The notes below the pieces were generated by a model. That model saw only the letters and a list, made by a program, of their open reading frames with translations, ran no database searches and was not told the DNA's origin. DNA of 39,439 nt from contig CAJVPJ010000152.1 in NCBI GenBank assembly GCA_910592205.1, positions 1 through 39,439 of the forward strand, written 5' to 3'. This DNA comes from Paraglomus occultum (lineage: Eukaryota > Glomeromycota > Glomeromycetes > Paraglomerales > Paraglomeraceae). A program made the translations under genes and the position numbers. Of the stretch, positions 1 to 11,668 are shown in pieces. Within the stretch, counting starts at the first letter, position 1. Every line of letters starts with the position of its first letter.

Positions 1-1916
1 TGTATCAAAAACGAAACCAAAATTTGGGGTGCTTGCAGATCTATCAAAAACGGAACTCCTGGTGTATCAAAAACGAAGCTTTTGCATTAGTATCTGGCAA
101 GTCTTGTGATTAAAGCCGATATTAGCAGTCCTGTGACTACCAAAGTAATTGATGAGTCACATACCATTTTACCTAACAATGGTATATTCATATCATGTGC
201 GAATTAAAACGGTAAAATATAGTAATGACGCTCTGGATATCATATGGTGTTGGGGAAATATAAGTTGACTAATTTACGACTGATATGCGACCGAACTTAG
301 TGAGAGATTTTAAATATTGAAACTGGGCTTCGCTATATTGTAACAGATACGTAACTAGTACTATTGATATAAAATAACTTCTGGGTCTTCTTTATTTCTC
401 CTTTAATATTGAAGCTTCAGAATACCACATATACTTTCTATTAACAAGCATTATAATTTCTAACCAAATTCAAAAAAAAAAGTCTAAAGTAATTCTCTAA
501 AAAGATATGTATTAATTCCGATTTTGTTTTAATCTGTCACATATATTATATTAGTTATCGATTATTACTCCGTCGGAGCTAAACTTCGGCAAATAGTTAG
601 GTTCTTTAAACTAGGCCTTTCACACTTACAATTTTAAATTATGCTAATCTAGGACGTTAAGTATCCTCGGGTTCTCTACTGATCGATTAGAGTCTTGATA
701 AAGAAAAAAGTAACACGTTGAAAAAATGATTAGCTAGTTGATATGCATAAAATGTTAATGTATGATAGAAAGTTTGTTCTGGTTTATCGATATTATATGT
801 GGTTAGTTTATACGTCGGAATAAAGATTTCGATTTATCTCATAGAACTAAATTTTTTATGTTTTTAAAATTTGCGTAATATGCTCCACAACCTCTGCATT
901 TTACCAATCTCTCCGCTTCAGAAAGAGAGCTCTACAATTTCTGAAAAATTTACAAATATGAACAACCAGCCCAAAAAGTTTAATACGATCGAGATGACAA
1001 TGAAGAAACGAGCCGAACCCACTCCCTCTCCTCGATATCGGCTCAACTAACGAAACCCTTATTAATCACAAAAACCCTTCCCAAACTCGCTCGCTGGATA
1101 AAAAAATATATTTCTCCAATATTAAAATAATAATAATGCGATAGTTGAACAATTCCCTTATTCCATAGCCTTTTCTTTGTATAGGGCACTTTATTGAAAA
1201 AAAAGAGTTCAATATAGCATTTGTACTCTCGAGTGCAAGGAACATCCCGCAAATACATACGCCAAGGTATACTTTCTCTGCTGTACAATATACAGTGATT
1301 AAATGATATTCATCATGTACGTAATTTGTTCTATTTCAGATAGTTTTCTTATTGTCTTCAATTCTGCTTCGGCGTGCACCTCTGTCAAAGACTGCACTGA
1401 ATTACGGTTCTTGAGGTAGCACAATCAATTTGTTATTGAAGACAATCCCAACTGGTCATTCAGATATGTGAAGAAATACTATTTATTAAAAGACGCAAGT
1501 TTTAGATGCTGACAATTGAATTGCTGTCATTTCATAGATTCTGTATAGACATCTAACTAATAACTATAACTAGATCCTGTATCCACCTTAATACTTAATA
1601 AAATACAATCATTCATTTTCACTTCCAAAAATAGATACATTTTTCCCTCTCCCCAATATAAATAAAGATTCTCTTCTTCTGCATGTATTGTGAATAAAAC
1701 AGCTTAAACCAGTGCTTTAGCAGGCACTTTGCTGTGAATAAAAGTTTTTATGATAGTTACTAGGTGACTTTTTGATCAAGGTTTTAAAATACCATCCACT
1801 TTTATTAGTTGTATTGCTAACTTGAGCTTGTTTGCTTTAATTCTTTCACTGTTGAAGATGAGGTTGGGGATGGGAAAGAGATGGTTTATATAACTTTTAG
1901 CCATTTGACAGTGATA
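1..1916. other. AT-rich spacer, no gene seen
   Basis: No convincing exon was found on either strand. The first 80 bases carry three copies of the 11-mer tatcaaaaacg (positions 3, 42 and 65), the second of which reads on into gg rather than ga. Open frames here are short and lack splice-consistent extensions. A stretch around 660-740 weakly resembles 22260-22370 (both contain a run like taac(a/g)cgttgaaaaa), so it may be remnant repeat DNA. Confidence 0.5.
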
Positions 1917-2146
1917 CAGTCAACTGCCTTTAATTCGACCGCCTCCGTTCCGGAGTCATCGGTCGAATTAACGTATAAGTCGAATTAACGGCAGACGTAC
2001 TTAAGGAAAACAATAATAAAAATATTTTTCGGGTCTTGCTCAAGCGATCGAATTATCGGCGAAATCGAATTAAAGGGGTTCGAATTAAAGGGGTTCGAAT
2101 TAAAGGGGTTCGAATTAAAGGGGTTCAAATTAAAGGCAATTGACTG
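1917..2146. mobile_element. Short inverted-repeat (MITE-like) element
   Basis: The left end reads cagtcaactgcctttaattc and the reverse complement of the right end reads cagtcaattgcctttaattt, so about 20 of the first 22 bases match as terminal inverted repeats. A TA precedes the left end; the right flank is AA, so a TA duplication is not intact. The interior holds a second inverted pair (taattcgaccg / cggtcgaatta) and a 15-bp tandem array. CAGT-beginning ends with AATTCGA resemble pogo/Tigger-type elements. No transposase is encoded, so it would be non-autonomous. Family assignment is inference. Confidence 0.6.
2065..2139. repeat. 15-bp tandem repeat (4 perfect units + 1 degenerate)
   Basis: Four identical units of tcgaattaaaggggt run from 2065 to 2124, followed by a diverged fifth unit (tcaaattaaaggcaa) that is also part of the right terminal inverted repeat of the surrounding element. 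The array therefore looks like amplification of the element's own end. Confidence 0.9.
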
Positions 2147-2340
2147 AACATCCATAATTTTACTATATGAGCTGCCATAATTCACTAATGATTGTTCTTA
2201 ATATAATTAATTGTGCTAGTTAACATCCCTCTTCAGACAACAAGCTTATTCTGCTGACAGAGTTGTTTTTAACACACACCAATGAAATGAAAATCAAAAT
2301 TCTTTCATCATCCATTAGTATGTCATGGTAGAACACTAAA

Positions 2341-2675
2341 TAGTTGATTTTGTGTGACCTTCCTTAAGTACGGCTAAGGTGGACCTCTAAAGCTGGTTTT
2401 TCACAATATTAAGTATATAAATATATATTACATGTGAGCCTAACAGGAACTGAAAGATGTAAGATTTTTAGTAGATGGTTCTTGATTTTGTGTGTCCTTT
2501 ACTAAGTGCAGCTAATGTGGACCTCTAGAACTGTTTAGGTAGATGACTCTTGATTTAGTGGGACCTATGTTTGGCACACAGCTACAGTGGACCACTACAG
2601 TTGTAATTAGATGGCTCTTGATTTTGTGTGTCCTTTATTAAGCACAGCTAAGGTGGAATAGATGGCTCTTGAGTG
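2341..2675. repeat. Degenerate ~65-bp tandem repeat
   Basis: A unit of the form agatggctcttgattttgtg + tgtcctttattaagcacagc + taaggtggacctctagaactg recurs starting near 2341, 2472, 2540 and 2609, with a broken copy near 2659. Copies differ by substitutions and small indels; a ~75-bp unrelated stretch separates copies 1 and 2. It has no coding frame. Confidence 0.75.
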
Positions 2676-2821
2676 AACCTATATCTTTCAGTAAAATATT
2701 TGAAGTAAACAATACAATCAGTAATTATCATCTTACACAATAATCATAGTATCCATTGTATTGATAAGAATACCATCGTGTAACGCCGCACGCCAAAAGC
2801 TCGTGGTTTAACCTCGGCCTG

Positions 2822-3193
2822 CTAAATTTGTTCGATATTTAAGATTATAGGCTGATACCCAGGCGGCGAACTGAGCTGCCATTTTCTGTATGTAAAATTA
2901 AGTCATTAAGTATTCAAACACTTCAACAAACTTAATGCATAACTAAGAATGATAATTTAATAGTTTACCCTATCATAATAGGAATCATTCGTCTCGTCTT
3001 CAAGCGGGAGTCAACGTAATCAGAAGTAGGTAGACCATACAACTCTTCCCCAAAACCATATAATCGCATTCCAAATAAGCGTCATTTGCCGAGTTTCTTC
3101 GCAATTCAGGTTCTTAATAAACTCGTCGATTTGCTCAGTTTCTAGTCCATCCACATCGAGAACAATAATGTAAACGGCCATGCTCCGTAAATC
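2822..3193 (-). pseudogene. Small coding remnant, unrecognised, frameshifted
   Basis: On the minus strand a splice acceptor (ttaatag) at 3194-3195 opens a frame DLRSMAVYIIVLDVDGLE that continues to EETRQM near 3083. There the frame must shift by one base to continue as RLFGMRLYGFGEELYGL and on to RRMIPIMIG at 2969. A gtaaac donor and a phase-matching acceptor before about 2884 add a last short exon ending at a TAG at 2822-2824. Residue composition is strongly protein-like. Upstream on the same strand, 3302-3470 holds another protein-like stretch (YTVNINDDMVFIGYSEELT), possibly an earlier exon. I do not recognise the family. The single-base shift means a pseudogene or a sequence error. Confidence 0.4.
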
Positions 3194-3469
3194 CTATTAA
3201 GAGTCTGTTGGTGCGTTAAGCCATTTGAAATATTGTATATACTGACTGACATAGTATCAGACTAGAGTGGAGTGGTGTCAGAAGTGGGTATATTCTGTCA
3301 AAGTGTTGATGTAAGTTCTTCGCTATATCCAATGAATACCATATCGTCATTAATGTTAACAGTGTAGTGGATGTTGCTAATCTGGCTTGACGGTATGTGG
3401 GGTAATTTGCGAGTAAGGAATCCGTCCAAGCTTATAGGAGAATAGAATCAAGTTGCAACTGAAAAACTA

Positions 3470-6089
3470 ACGACATGGTTTGAATTAAGAGAAATTTTAT
3501 TTTTTGCACAAAGTTTGTCCCAAATTGTGTTACGTAGTGTAACGACATTTTAAACTTCATCTACTTATCGTTATTTTATTCCTATAGTAGTTCAGTGTAA
3601 CCTTTTATGATACATAGATCAACTCGATAAGTAAGTCTTTTCCATATTAAAACCCTCTCAATAACGATAAGTCGGATTCGTTGATAAGCGGACGGCCATC
3701 CCCAGCCGACCTAACGAGTTTCCCTACGTACATCTATGCGACCGCCCACGTGCTTAAAGTAGTATTCTATGAAGAGATGTGCAGTAATTACGACTGACTG
3801 AATATACTATACGCACCTGGTAAATTTATTGTATATGTATATATCCCCACAAATGTAATGCTCGAAAGAGGCCGATTAAAGTGTTAAATTTGATTCGCTC
3901 ACTGTTATTTTCACGACTAATTACAAAGAACGACTTACAGTTATAAACATTGCATTATTTTGTTTGTTTATATGACGCGAGACTGAGCTAAAATTGACAA
4001 ATTTTTGCTGTATAAGTACTAACCAAAGACAGAATGCCTTCCCCCAATAAAATTTGTCCTTTATTTGCCACTTATTAAAGAAATTATTCCACATCTCAAC
4101 CCAAAATACCGTTCAAACTCTTTGTGTCTTTTCCATAAACTGCAAAAAAATTTTAGCGATATCTTTGCAAGAAAGTGGTGCTCAATTTAATACACACCCA
4201 ATTCGCGATACTTTCATTGGTGTGTACTTTAAGAGCAGTATAAAATAAATTAACATTTGATGTTACTTTTCTTGGCGCTTTCGCAATTTGTCGCTGCTGA
4301 GCACATCCAGACGTTGTACATGTTCCTACCTAGATAACAAGCATTCGGATCGTAATTTTAGAATGTGGTAAGTTTCACATTCACAGATAAGCTTGACGTC
4401 ATTTATCTCATTACATCGTCATTAAGTCTTTTATCATGCCTATCATTTACCACACAAGTAGTAATAGGCTGGGCGCAAATTCCATTGCCAACTACAGAGT
4501 TGAGATGCGCAATTAGACGTTTCGAGACATCGAAAATGTTGACGGTCTTTGTTTTATGACTTGCTTTGACCAGACTGTAATGTGAGCGAAGAAATGTTGC
4601 ATCGTTGTGGACCATTACTCTATGCAATAAACATGTTCAACCAGCACTTTAACTTGTGATGACCGTGAGTATATGATAATAGATTTGTTATATGTGAATG
4701 CTTTGATGCAAGTCACTGATTAACTGCATCCTCTTACATTATTATTACAGTTTAGCGACATAATGTTACACTTGTTTCAGGCAGATTTGCTGTGATAAAA
4801 TAACGAGCAATGGAAAATAAGATTACTGTCTTTCCTGGCTATTATGAAAATTCGTTAGAAGTCAGAGTGTTAGGGGCCAAAAGAGTAATGACGGCGTAGA
4901 GGTAATTATACAATAAACTAAATATCAGGTTAGTGTTTAATCGGTTAAAGTCCATGACAATAGTGGGAATACAAATTCATGAAACGTCATTTACGTCACA
5001 CGTGCAATAACAGTTTGATTTGCCTATTACTACACTATCACACAACCTTATTGTATATCGTTGAATGGGTAAATGAGGTAAATGTAATTATTTTTAACTA
5101 CTACAAAACATAATATGAGTAGTATTCATAACATCTAAACTAGTTCGTTATAATTTGTGAGATTTCCAATCGATTGTATCTCTTTCGTATATGGAGCATA
5201 ACCATTATATGCTTTATGGCGTCAAGTAAATTTGTAAAAATGTTATAAATCCATTTATTAATTAAAAGTTATTATACGCAGTATAGCTTAAATATCTTGC
5301 TACCTATTACTATTCAACTAACGAGCTATTAGGAGTGGTGATTTACTATCTTGAACAATATGAAAAAGACGAGATCACCTTAACATTTGTATTTTTTTTT
5401 TCTGCAGCGGGGATTGTTGCGGCGTTTGTTTGAAATGAATATTTTGACTTTTAGAGAAGAAGAATTTTTTGCATGCATGTCCTGTATGTATGCCGCTCGT
5501 TGATCATTTCCTCATATATAATTGACTTGCAGTCACGAGTACAACCATTCATTCCCTTCTCTCCGAAGCAGTAACAATAATATTCATTGAACAATCCCCT
5601 TTCCCCTTCTTCTTCCCCACACGCGTGACTTTTTTTAAATCGATTGGGACGGTTAGGTAGAAAATCATAACCGAACGACCAGTCCTTATTCTATTCCGTC
5701 ATATATACACATACATATACATATAATACGTTTGTTCCGCGTGTTGGGAGGTTGGCAAACAGGTAACGCAGTTGGTTTTGCGGTACCCCATGCGCAGAAT
5801 AGAATGTTCGGATAATCAGAGGAAAAACCGATGAATTTACTGTACTGCCCTCCGCAAACTTATCTTATAAATTAGGCTGTAGATTTATATACTTTTTCTT
5901 TCCTATTAATCCAGGCAATCTCCATCCTACTTGTATATTTATTTTACTATTCTGGGATCATTACTTGATGCAACAAGGTTAGACTGATTTACTGTGTTCA
6001 GTGTTTTAAAAGGCATGCGAGAAAGGGAAGTGAGCGAACCAGAGCACCAACAAAAGTATTTCGATTCTCTGTCGGAACAATAGTTATTC
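3470..6089. other. Spacer upstream of ATG13
   Basis: AT-rich with no supported gene. A minus-strand open frame at 4403-4627 (74 codons) has fairly protein-like composition (contains VHNDATFLRSHYSLVKASHK) but no initiator context, neighbouring exons or recognisable family, so it is not called. The last 500 bases before 6090 hold T-rich and C/T-rich tracts (for example 5595-5620), as expected for a fungal promoter and 5' UTR. Confidence 0.45.
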
Positions 6090-9000
6090 ATGTTGGCCCA
6101 GCAGAGGAGCTCGAGAGCTGACCAAATCATTCAGGTTAGAAACTGTTTTGGAATTTTTGAAAAGTAGGGTTGGTTACAGAAGGCGCAGAAGAGACGGTAG
6201 ATTCGAGAGCGCAAATCGCTGCTTATACGATAATTAGTGACTAGGGAGAGGGATCTTTATTCTTTTTATCAGTCAAGTCTAATGCTCACCCATGACCAAC
6301 TCCTCTCTTATTCTTCCAGAACTTTTACACAAAAGTAGCGCAGATAATCACTCAAGCGCGTCTAATAGAATATGATAATAATAACCCGAACCAGAGGAGA
6401 GCCAACAGATGGGTAAATATTTTCAAGTGTCCCCAGAATGTTTTGTCAAAAACTCATCGTCCATTATTTTATTTACGTCGGTTTTGGACTCTTTTCTTTC
6501 TTTCACAAGTTTAACCTCGAACTGGAAGATTCGGACATATACAGAGAAGATATCAAATACTGGCGCACGACCGCCGTGTCGTCTCAGAGCCCGCCACAGC
6601 CCATGGTGATCCAATTTTATTTGGACATTTCAGACTTGGCTCAGGATCAAATTCTTGTTCTGGCCGATGAATTTTATGGAAGGCATCGTGTTACCGTGGA
6701 AGAGATCGATGAGTATAGTAAAAGGAGGAGAAAGGACAGGATCATGTTGGAGAGTTGGACGTTGACTTTGAGGTTCGTTTCGAAGAGTTATAAGATGGAG
6801 AAATGTGGAAATAACGCGGGAAGAGAGGGTGTTGGGAAGGTTTTGGTAGAGTGGGCATTGTCTTCATATAAGTGTATACGCCACATTCATTCGCCATACT
6901 ATTTTTTCTTTTATCAAAAATTCTAGTCCTCCAATACCCGATTCACAAGCAGAATTACCCATAGTATACAAAAAATCCATAACCTTCTTCCGTTCACTGT
7001 ACTCGTATGTGAGATTACTACCAATGTACGGACTATTCAAAAGACTATCGATGAAACTGACACAGTCTTTGAAGATTGGGCATCGGTTTGTATTGCCAAA
7101 TGCAAATACCAGAGATGACGTTGGCATAGGTGGGAGTTGAATCATATGTGTTATTTTGGATAGTCTTTGGTTTTGGTTTGGTTTGGTCTTTATTCTTGTT
7201 GTTGGTTTGTTTGTTTGTTTTGGTTTTTGTGAAAAGGGATTGGGAGAGGTAGTAGGTTTAGGAGAAAAAAGGATGTACCACAAGAGGGAAAACCGTGGGG
7301 AATTGAATATTCCGTAGAGATAATCTGATGCACTAACCGTAATATTTCCCGATTTGTCCTCCCCCCTAACGCTAACTCAGATGTTCCAATAATAGACAAG
7401 ATAACCGGTCCAGTGACTTCGGAATATCAATTTACTCCAATTGAAACTCCGCTAGGGTAAATATCCCATGACCCCGTTTCATTTATCCCAAACGGCATCT
7501 TGTCTTTTTTAAATCAAAATAACCATTAATTTCCCTAACCCACCAGCGTTATGTTACGTATGATAGTGTGTTCTCGCTTGAAGTGATCTATCGCAACAAC
7601 TGCGACTTTTACATCGACGATGATTCGGAAGCTGTGCTGAGTTCGACTCTGATTTCTATTGACGAACACTATTTTTCGCCTACTATGGCGAGATATTATC
7701 GGCAAGACGACGAAGAGGAACAAAGGCAAAGTGAAAGAAGGATCAGTTTGCCGACAAGAATGAATGTTCGTAATTGCAATTCTCGATGAATTTTTATATA
7801 AATGTTACCAACATTCTTTCCAAATTCCGGAAAAAGATACTTTAATCTATATATATTAACCGTACCCTTCTATGCGTATTTTTTCAGGCACCACCGTATC
7901 TCTCAACGTCAGAATCTCCTCGCAGCATGGATCCAATGTTTGGCGGGGTACCGCTAGTGAGAACACGTAGTTCATCAGCTTTGAGTCAAGAAGTAGAGAC
8001 AAGCCAGCATCCGGCCTTTATAAGAAGTGCACATCATCAAAGACAGCCGAGCTACGGCTACGGAAGCGGGACTTCGGGTTTATCACGCGATGCGAGAAAA
8101 TTATCGCAAGTTGAGGGTAGCCAGATAAAGTCTGGGGTAAGTTGCAAGAGGTGTTTTACGTTGTGAGTTGGTCTCACATTATGCAGCTGATACATTTGGT
8201 TAGTTGATTACGGCATTGTAATTGTGTGTTGAACGCGTTTTCTCCCATACCTTTTATAGCATCGAGAAACCCTACATCCACAGGGCTCTCCGACAACCTC
8301 AAATCGTCCAACTGTAACCATGTTCAATCCGTTCAAGGCTTTATCCCTCTCTTCATCCCCAACGTCACATCCCCCCGATAACCTGCCTTCGCCCACGAAT
8401 TCTGATAGAGGTATATCCTCTTCACCGCTCTATCGCTCTCCGTCTCAAGTGTCGTTAGGCCAGCGATACTCGTCGTCGCCATCTTCTGGCCGACCCTTGT
8501 CAATAGTTAGTAATTCGGGAGTTCCCCTGTCTTCGTCGGTGAAATCAACGTCGTCGGGTAGTGGGAGTCCGAGTGGAAATACGCTAAAGTTTTCGTCTAG
8601 TTTCAAGAATCGGCATGAAAGATCGGGAAATGTGTCGGGGAGCAGAGATAAGGATGGAACAATTGGTGGGAGAAGACCGTCGAGATCCAGTTTATATACT
8701 AACCGAAGCGATGACACTATCAGTGAGCGGGGATCATTTTCTTCGGTATGAATATCAATTGCGTTCAAAAAGAAAAAAAAGGAAGCTTGTGTGTGGGTGT
8801 GGGTGTGGGTGGGTGTGTTTGGGAGGGTGGTGTTAAATTGTGACTAGTTGTGATTGACTGACTGACTGACTGATTGCTTATAACGCTTATTTGAATAGTC
8901 ATATTGGCCGTTTCAAGAAGAAGACGATCTCGGTGATTTTGTGAGAATGATAGAAAGTAGGGGACCTCTCAAGATGTTTAGTAGAAGTCCTACAAAATCT

Positions 9001-9404
9001 GACGAATCGATGTCAGGATCTATCATAAGATCAAGGGCAAGTATTGAAATAACGTGAATTGTGGTAGACGGTTGTACAAAAAAAAACAAAACTAAACGTA
9101 CTCGTACAAACATACGATTCATACACAAAATGCTAAATGTACAAAAAATGCTTACGGTACAAAACACGCTTCATTTTTACAGTTGGCCCTGTCCCGTTTT
9201 CAACAAAACAAAGAAGCCCACAACAATCTTTCCGATGTTTTGTCATCAAACACACTTCCGACTTCATCATCATCGTCATCTACACAAATTCATCCGCCAA
9301 ACGACGGTGCACTCCTCCTGGGTTCTGGTGGGTCTTCCGTGTCCTCTTCGCTCTCATCGGTAAACCGGTCGACGAGCCTTCACGAGAAATACAATAATTC
9401 TTGA
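6090..9404 (+). CDS. ATG13: Autophagy-related protein 13 (ATG13), 10 exons
   Basis: ATG13 is the regulatory subunit of the Atg1/ULK kinase complex that starts autophagy at the phagophore assembly site. Exons: 6090-6134, 6320-6412, 6510-6772, 6927-7129, 7381-7456, 7567-7765, 7888-8136, 8260-8745, 8899-9036, 9183-9404, giving 657 residues with all phases consistent. Family signatures appear in order: helix DQIIQNFYTKVAQIITQARL (residues ~12-31), RWFNLELEDSD, PPQPMVIQFYLDISDL, ELPIVYKKSITFFRSLYSY, TPLGVFSLEVIYRNNCDFY and DEHYFSP, which together make the N-terminal HORMA domain (to ~290). The rest is Ser/Pro-rich and probably disordered, with the conserved FNPFKALSLSSSP and DDLGDFVRMIESR motifs and a LALSRFQ segment. 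Intron 9 starts with GC (AGG/GCAAGT) instead of GT. The start ATG at 6090 is the first in frame and gives the usual short leader before the HORMA helix. Confidence 0.95.
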
Positions 9405-9620
9405 AATTAATGAGCCCTGGTTTTATTTTTGAGGAATCATTCGCTTATGTGAACGAGCCAACGCCTATCATTGCTAAAAACATTAAATTATTTAGTAACC
9501 AATGCCAATTTCTCAAATACACAAAGTGTGCTCTTGCTATTAATTTGTGCTGTACGACAAGACCCAGGCCTTTCCCAGTGCATTGAACCGCTTTGCTGAC
9601 ATTCAGTTCATTCGACATTA

Positions 9621-9626
9621 AATAAA
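9621..9626 (+). terminator. Possible ATG13 polyadenylation signal
   Basis: An AATAAA hexamer lies about 217 bases after the ATG13 stop codon, in the 387-bp gap between the convergent ATG13 and PEX13 genes. Position and sequence fit a polyadenylation signal, but this is inference. Confidence 0.4.
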
Positions 9627-9791
9627 GTTTATTTGGTTCCTTTCGATTTCGGTGACATGAGTTTTTTTTTATTGGCAATATGAAAACACAAAAGTCTTTA
9701 TTTACTGAAATTTAGATATTAATTTTTTGTTTGTTCCCTTTCCCCCACACAAATTGCTTCTATGATAATTGGTAATATTATTTATTTATAA

Positions 9792-11234
9792 TTACACTTC
9801 ACGTAATTTCCTCTCAAACTCATCAACATTGATATCTGCCTTTTGTTCATCTTGTTTCTCTCTTGCTTCGGGATTACCACCACCCTTGTTAATAATTTCT
9901 ACATAATTAGAAGGAAATACTCCCTGTTCACCGCTCCGTAATCGACCCAACCACCATGGTGATGGAAGACCACCCGCATCGAATTTATTTAATATCGCCA
10001 CAAGATCGCCTCTTTTAAATGATAGTTCGCCAGGTGCCTCGCCTTTGAAATCATACATGGCTCTACAAAACTCTAAATTTTGAGCCGAGACTCTAGTTTG
10101 ATCTCCAGGCATTAGCGGTGCAGTCACATCCGGAAGTTGAGAACTGCCAGTTTGTCTCTGGCGGTCAGAAACTATTTGAATGAGCCTGTGCATCAAGTAA
10201 GGTATGCCAAACACAGCCAACACGAACAAGACCAAAGGTCGCCTTGAGTATTGACGCTGTTGCTGGAATTGTTGGAAATTGGCCGAATTCAATTCGTTTG
10301 CATTGACCGGCTGTTGTCTTCCGGTTAATTTATAATATAATCTTCTTATCCATCGAATCAATGCAAATATACTAAGCACTTGGCCTAGATAATTTCTCAA
10401 ATTTCCAAATTGTTCTACTACGCCAACCATTGCCATGAACGACGAATGCGTCGCGAAAAAAGTCGATTCCAACATCTGTGCAAATCCGCCAAAAGCGTTT
10501 ACTATTGATTCAATCATGTGAAATCCAGCGGCAGTGCTGGCTTCCATTCTCTGTGTCAGAGATAGCTCTTCGGGACCACCGGGAACCATGGGACCGTTGT
10601 AACCATATCGATTGTAGGGCGAACCGTATGCTCCGTATGAATTGTACGAGCCGTAAGAGCCATAGCCGTAGCGGCTGTACGGAGAGGAGTAACTCGAATA
10701 ACTTCCGTAACGATTATAAGGTGAGTAGCCTGTGTATGAGCTGTAGCTGCTTGAATATGGTGAAGAGTATGCTGTACCATAGCCCGTGCCGTAGCCGGTG
10801 CCGTAGCCCGCGCCGTAGCCAGTATTGTAACCAGAAGCGTAACCGCCAGTACCGTAACCAGTAGTACTATATCCGGTACCTAACGTATAAAGGAATCTGG
10901 ATTAGATTTCGGGGTATGTAAACGTTGATCTATCAAGCACGTTATTGTATAGATCTAGATTATGACGTTAGAAACGCCAGAAACGATAGTCATCTTTTTT
11001 GCTTTTACCTCGATTAGCGTATGCCGTTGTACTGGAGCTAGGCCTGGGTGGTATAGCAGGTGCTCCACCGTCGTTAATTGTTCCGGTTCTCGAATTTTGT
11101 GTCGAAGTTTGTGTAGATGTGACTGGTGTCGCAGCTGCATTAGTAGCCGCAGGGTTATTATTTATTGTTGAGATTGGAGCGCCGTTTGCTCTTTCCCATG
11201 GTTTGAGTGGAGAAGGAGTGGTTCTTGTTGTCAT
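9792..11234 (-). CDS. PEX13: Peroxisomal import protein PEX13, 2 exons
   Basis: PEX13 is a peroxisomal membrane protein of the docking/translocation machinery that receives cargo-loaded PEX5. Minus-strand exons 11009-11234 and 9792-10879 give 437 residues; the intron (10880-11008) has gtaaaa/ttag borders and matching phase. The N-terminus has the typical SPLKPWER motif, followed by a Pro/Thr/Asn-rich linker. Residues ~76-172 form a Tyr/Gly/Ser-rich tract (YGTGYG-type repeats), the 'YG' region of the family. The conserved membrane-embedded part follows (ESTFFATHSSFMAMVGVVEQ, hydrophobic segments ~239-254 and ~291-312). A C-terminal SH3 domain (~347-405) has AMYDF, PWWLGR and GVFPSNYVE motifs. 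The tail is charged. It is convergent with ATG13 and divergent from ARP1 (434 bp between start codons). Confidence 0.96.
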
Positions 11235-11668
11235 TACGAAATTGAGGAGAAAAGTTGACTCGAGTTTTTCGGTGAGAAAGAAAAATCAGCACATTTAGCG
11301 TTTTGGAAAGATGGATAAAAAAATCCCGTGGGCAATGATGGGCTGTTTTTGTGTTTGGGCGTGTGGCGTGACTTTTGGATGGATGCCGGGAGAGATTTTT
11401 GCGTGGTGGCTCAGCAAAAGCGTTACTAGTTTCTTCACGTGATTGTTCGTGACGTATTTGTCTTTGAACGACAAGGACTCGCATGTGCGTTTCACACCAC
11501 TGATCGGAGTATATGGGTTACAATATCCCCTGATTACTTCCTGATTCAATCAATGATATTGCTCGAAAAGCCCGCCAAATAGCCTTAATTCTCTCCCGCA
11601 TAACGGCGGCAATAGATTCAACTGGTAATTTGCTTTGACATTAAACAACGATACGCTAGCAAGCAGGC
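11235..11668. promoter_or_regulatory. Shared divergent promoter region, PEX13 / ARP1
   Basis: This 434-bp interval separates the start codons of two diverging genes, so both promoters must lie here. No TATA box or clear known operator stands out. There is a CCAAT-like ccaaat at 11575. Assignment rests only on gene arrangement. Confidence 0.5.

Noticed and set aside
4403-4627. Minus-strand 74-codon frame with protein-like composition
   Set aside because: No family motif, no splice partners and an in-frame stop just upstream; not enough to call a gene.
6409-6926. ATG at 6409 or 6438 as the gene start
   Set aside because: Both lie inside ATG13 intron 2. The true upstream exons (6090-6134 and 6320-6412) encode the conserved N-terminal helix and join in phase at 6510.
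6864-7399. Minus-strand frames of 139 and 69 codons
   Set aside because: They overlap ATG13 exons 4 and 5 and intervening introns; no motif or splice logic of their own.
8445-8768. Minus-strand 107-codon open frame
   Set aside because: Antisense to ATG13 exon 8, whose plus-strand frame carries conserved ATG13 motifs.
10478-11298. Plus-strand frames opposite PEX13
   Set aside because: Antisense shadows of the Tyr/Gly-rich and linker coding sequence.
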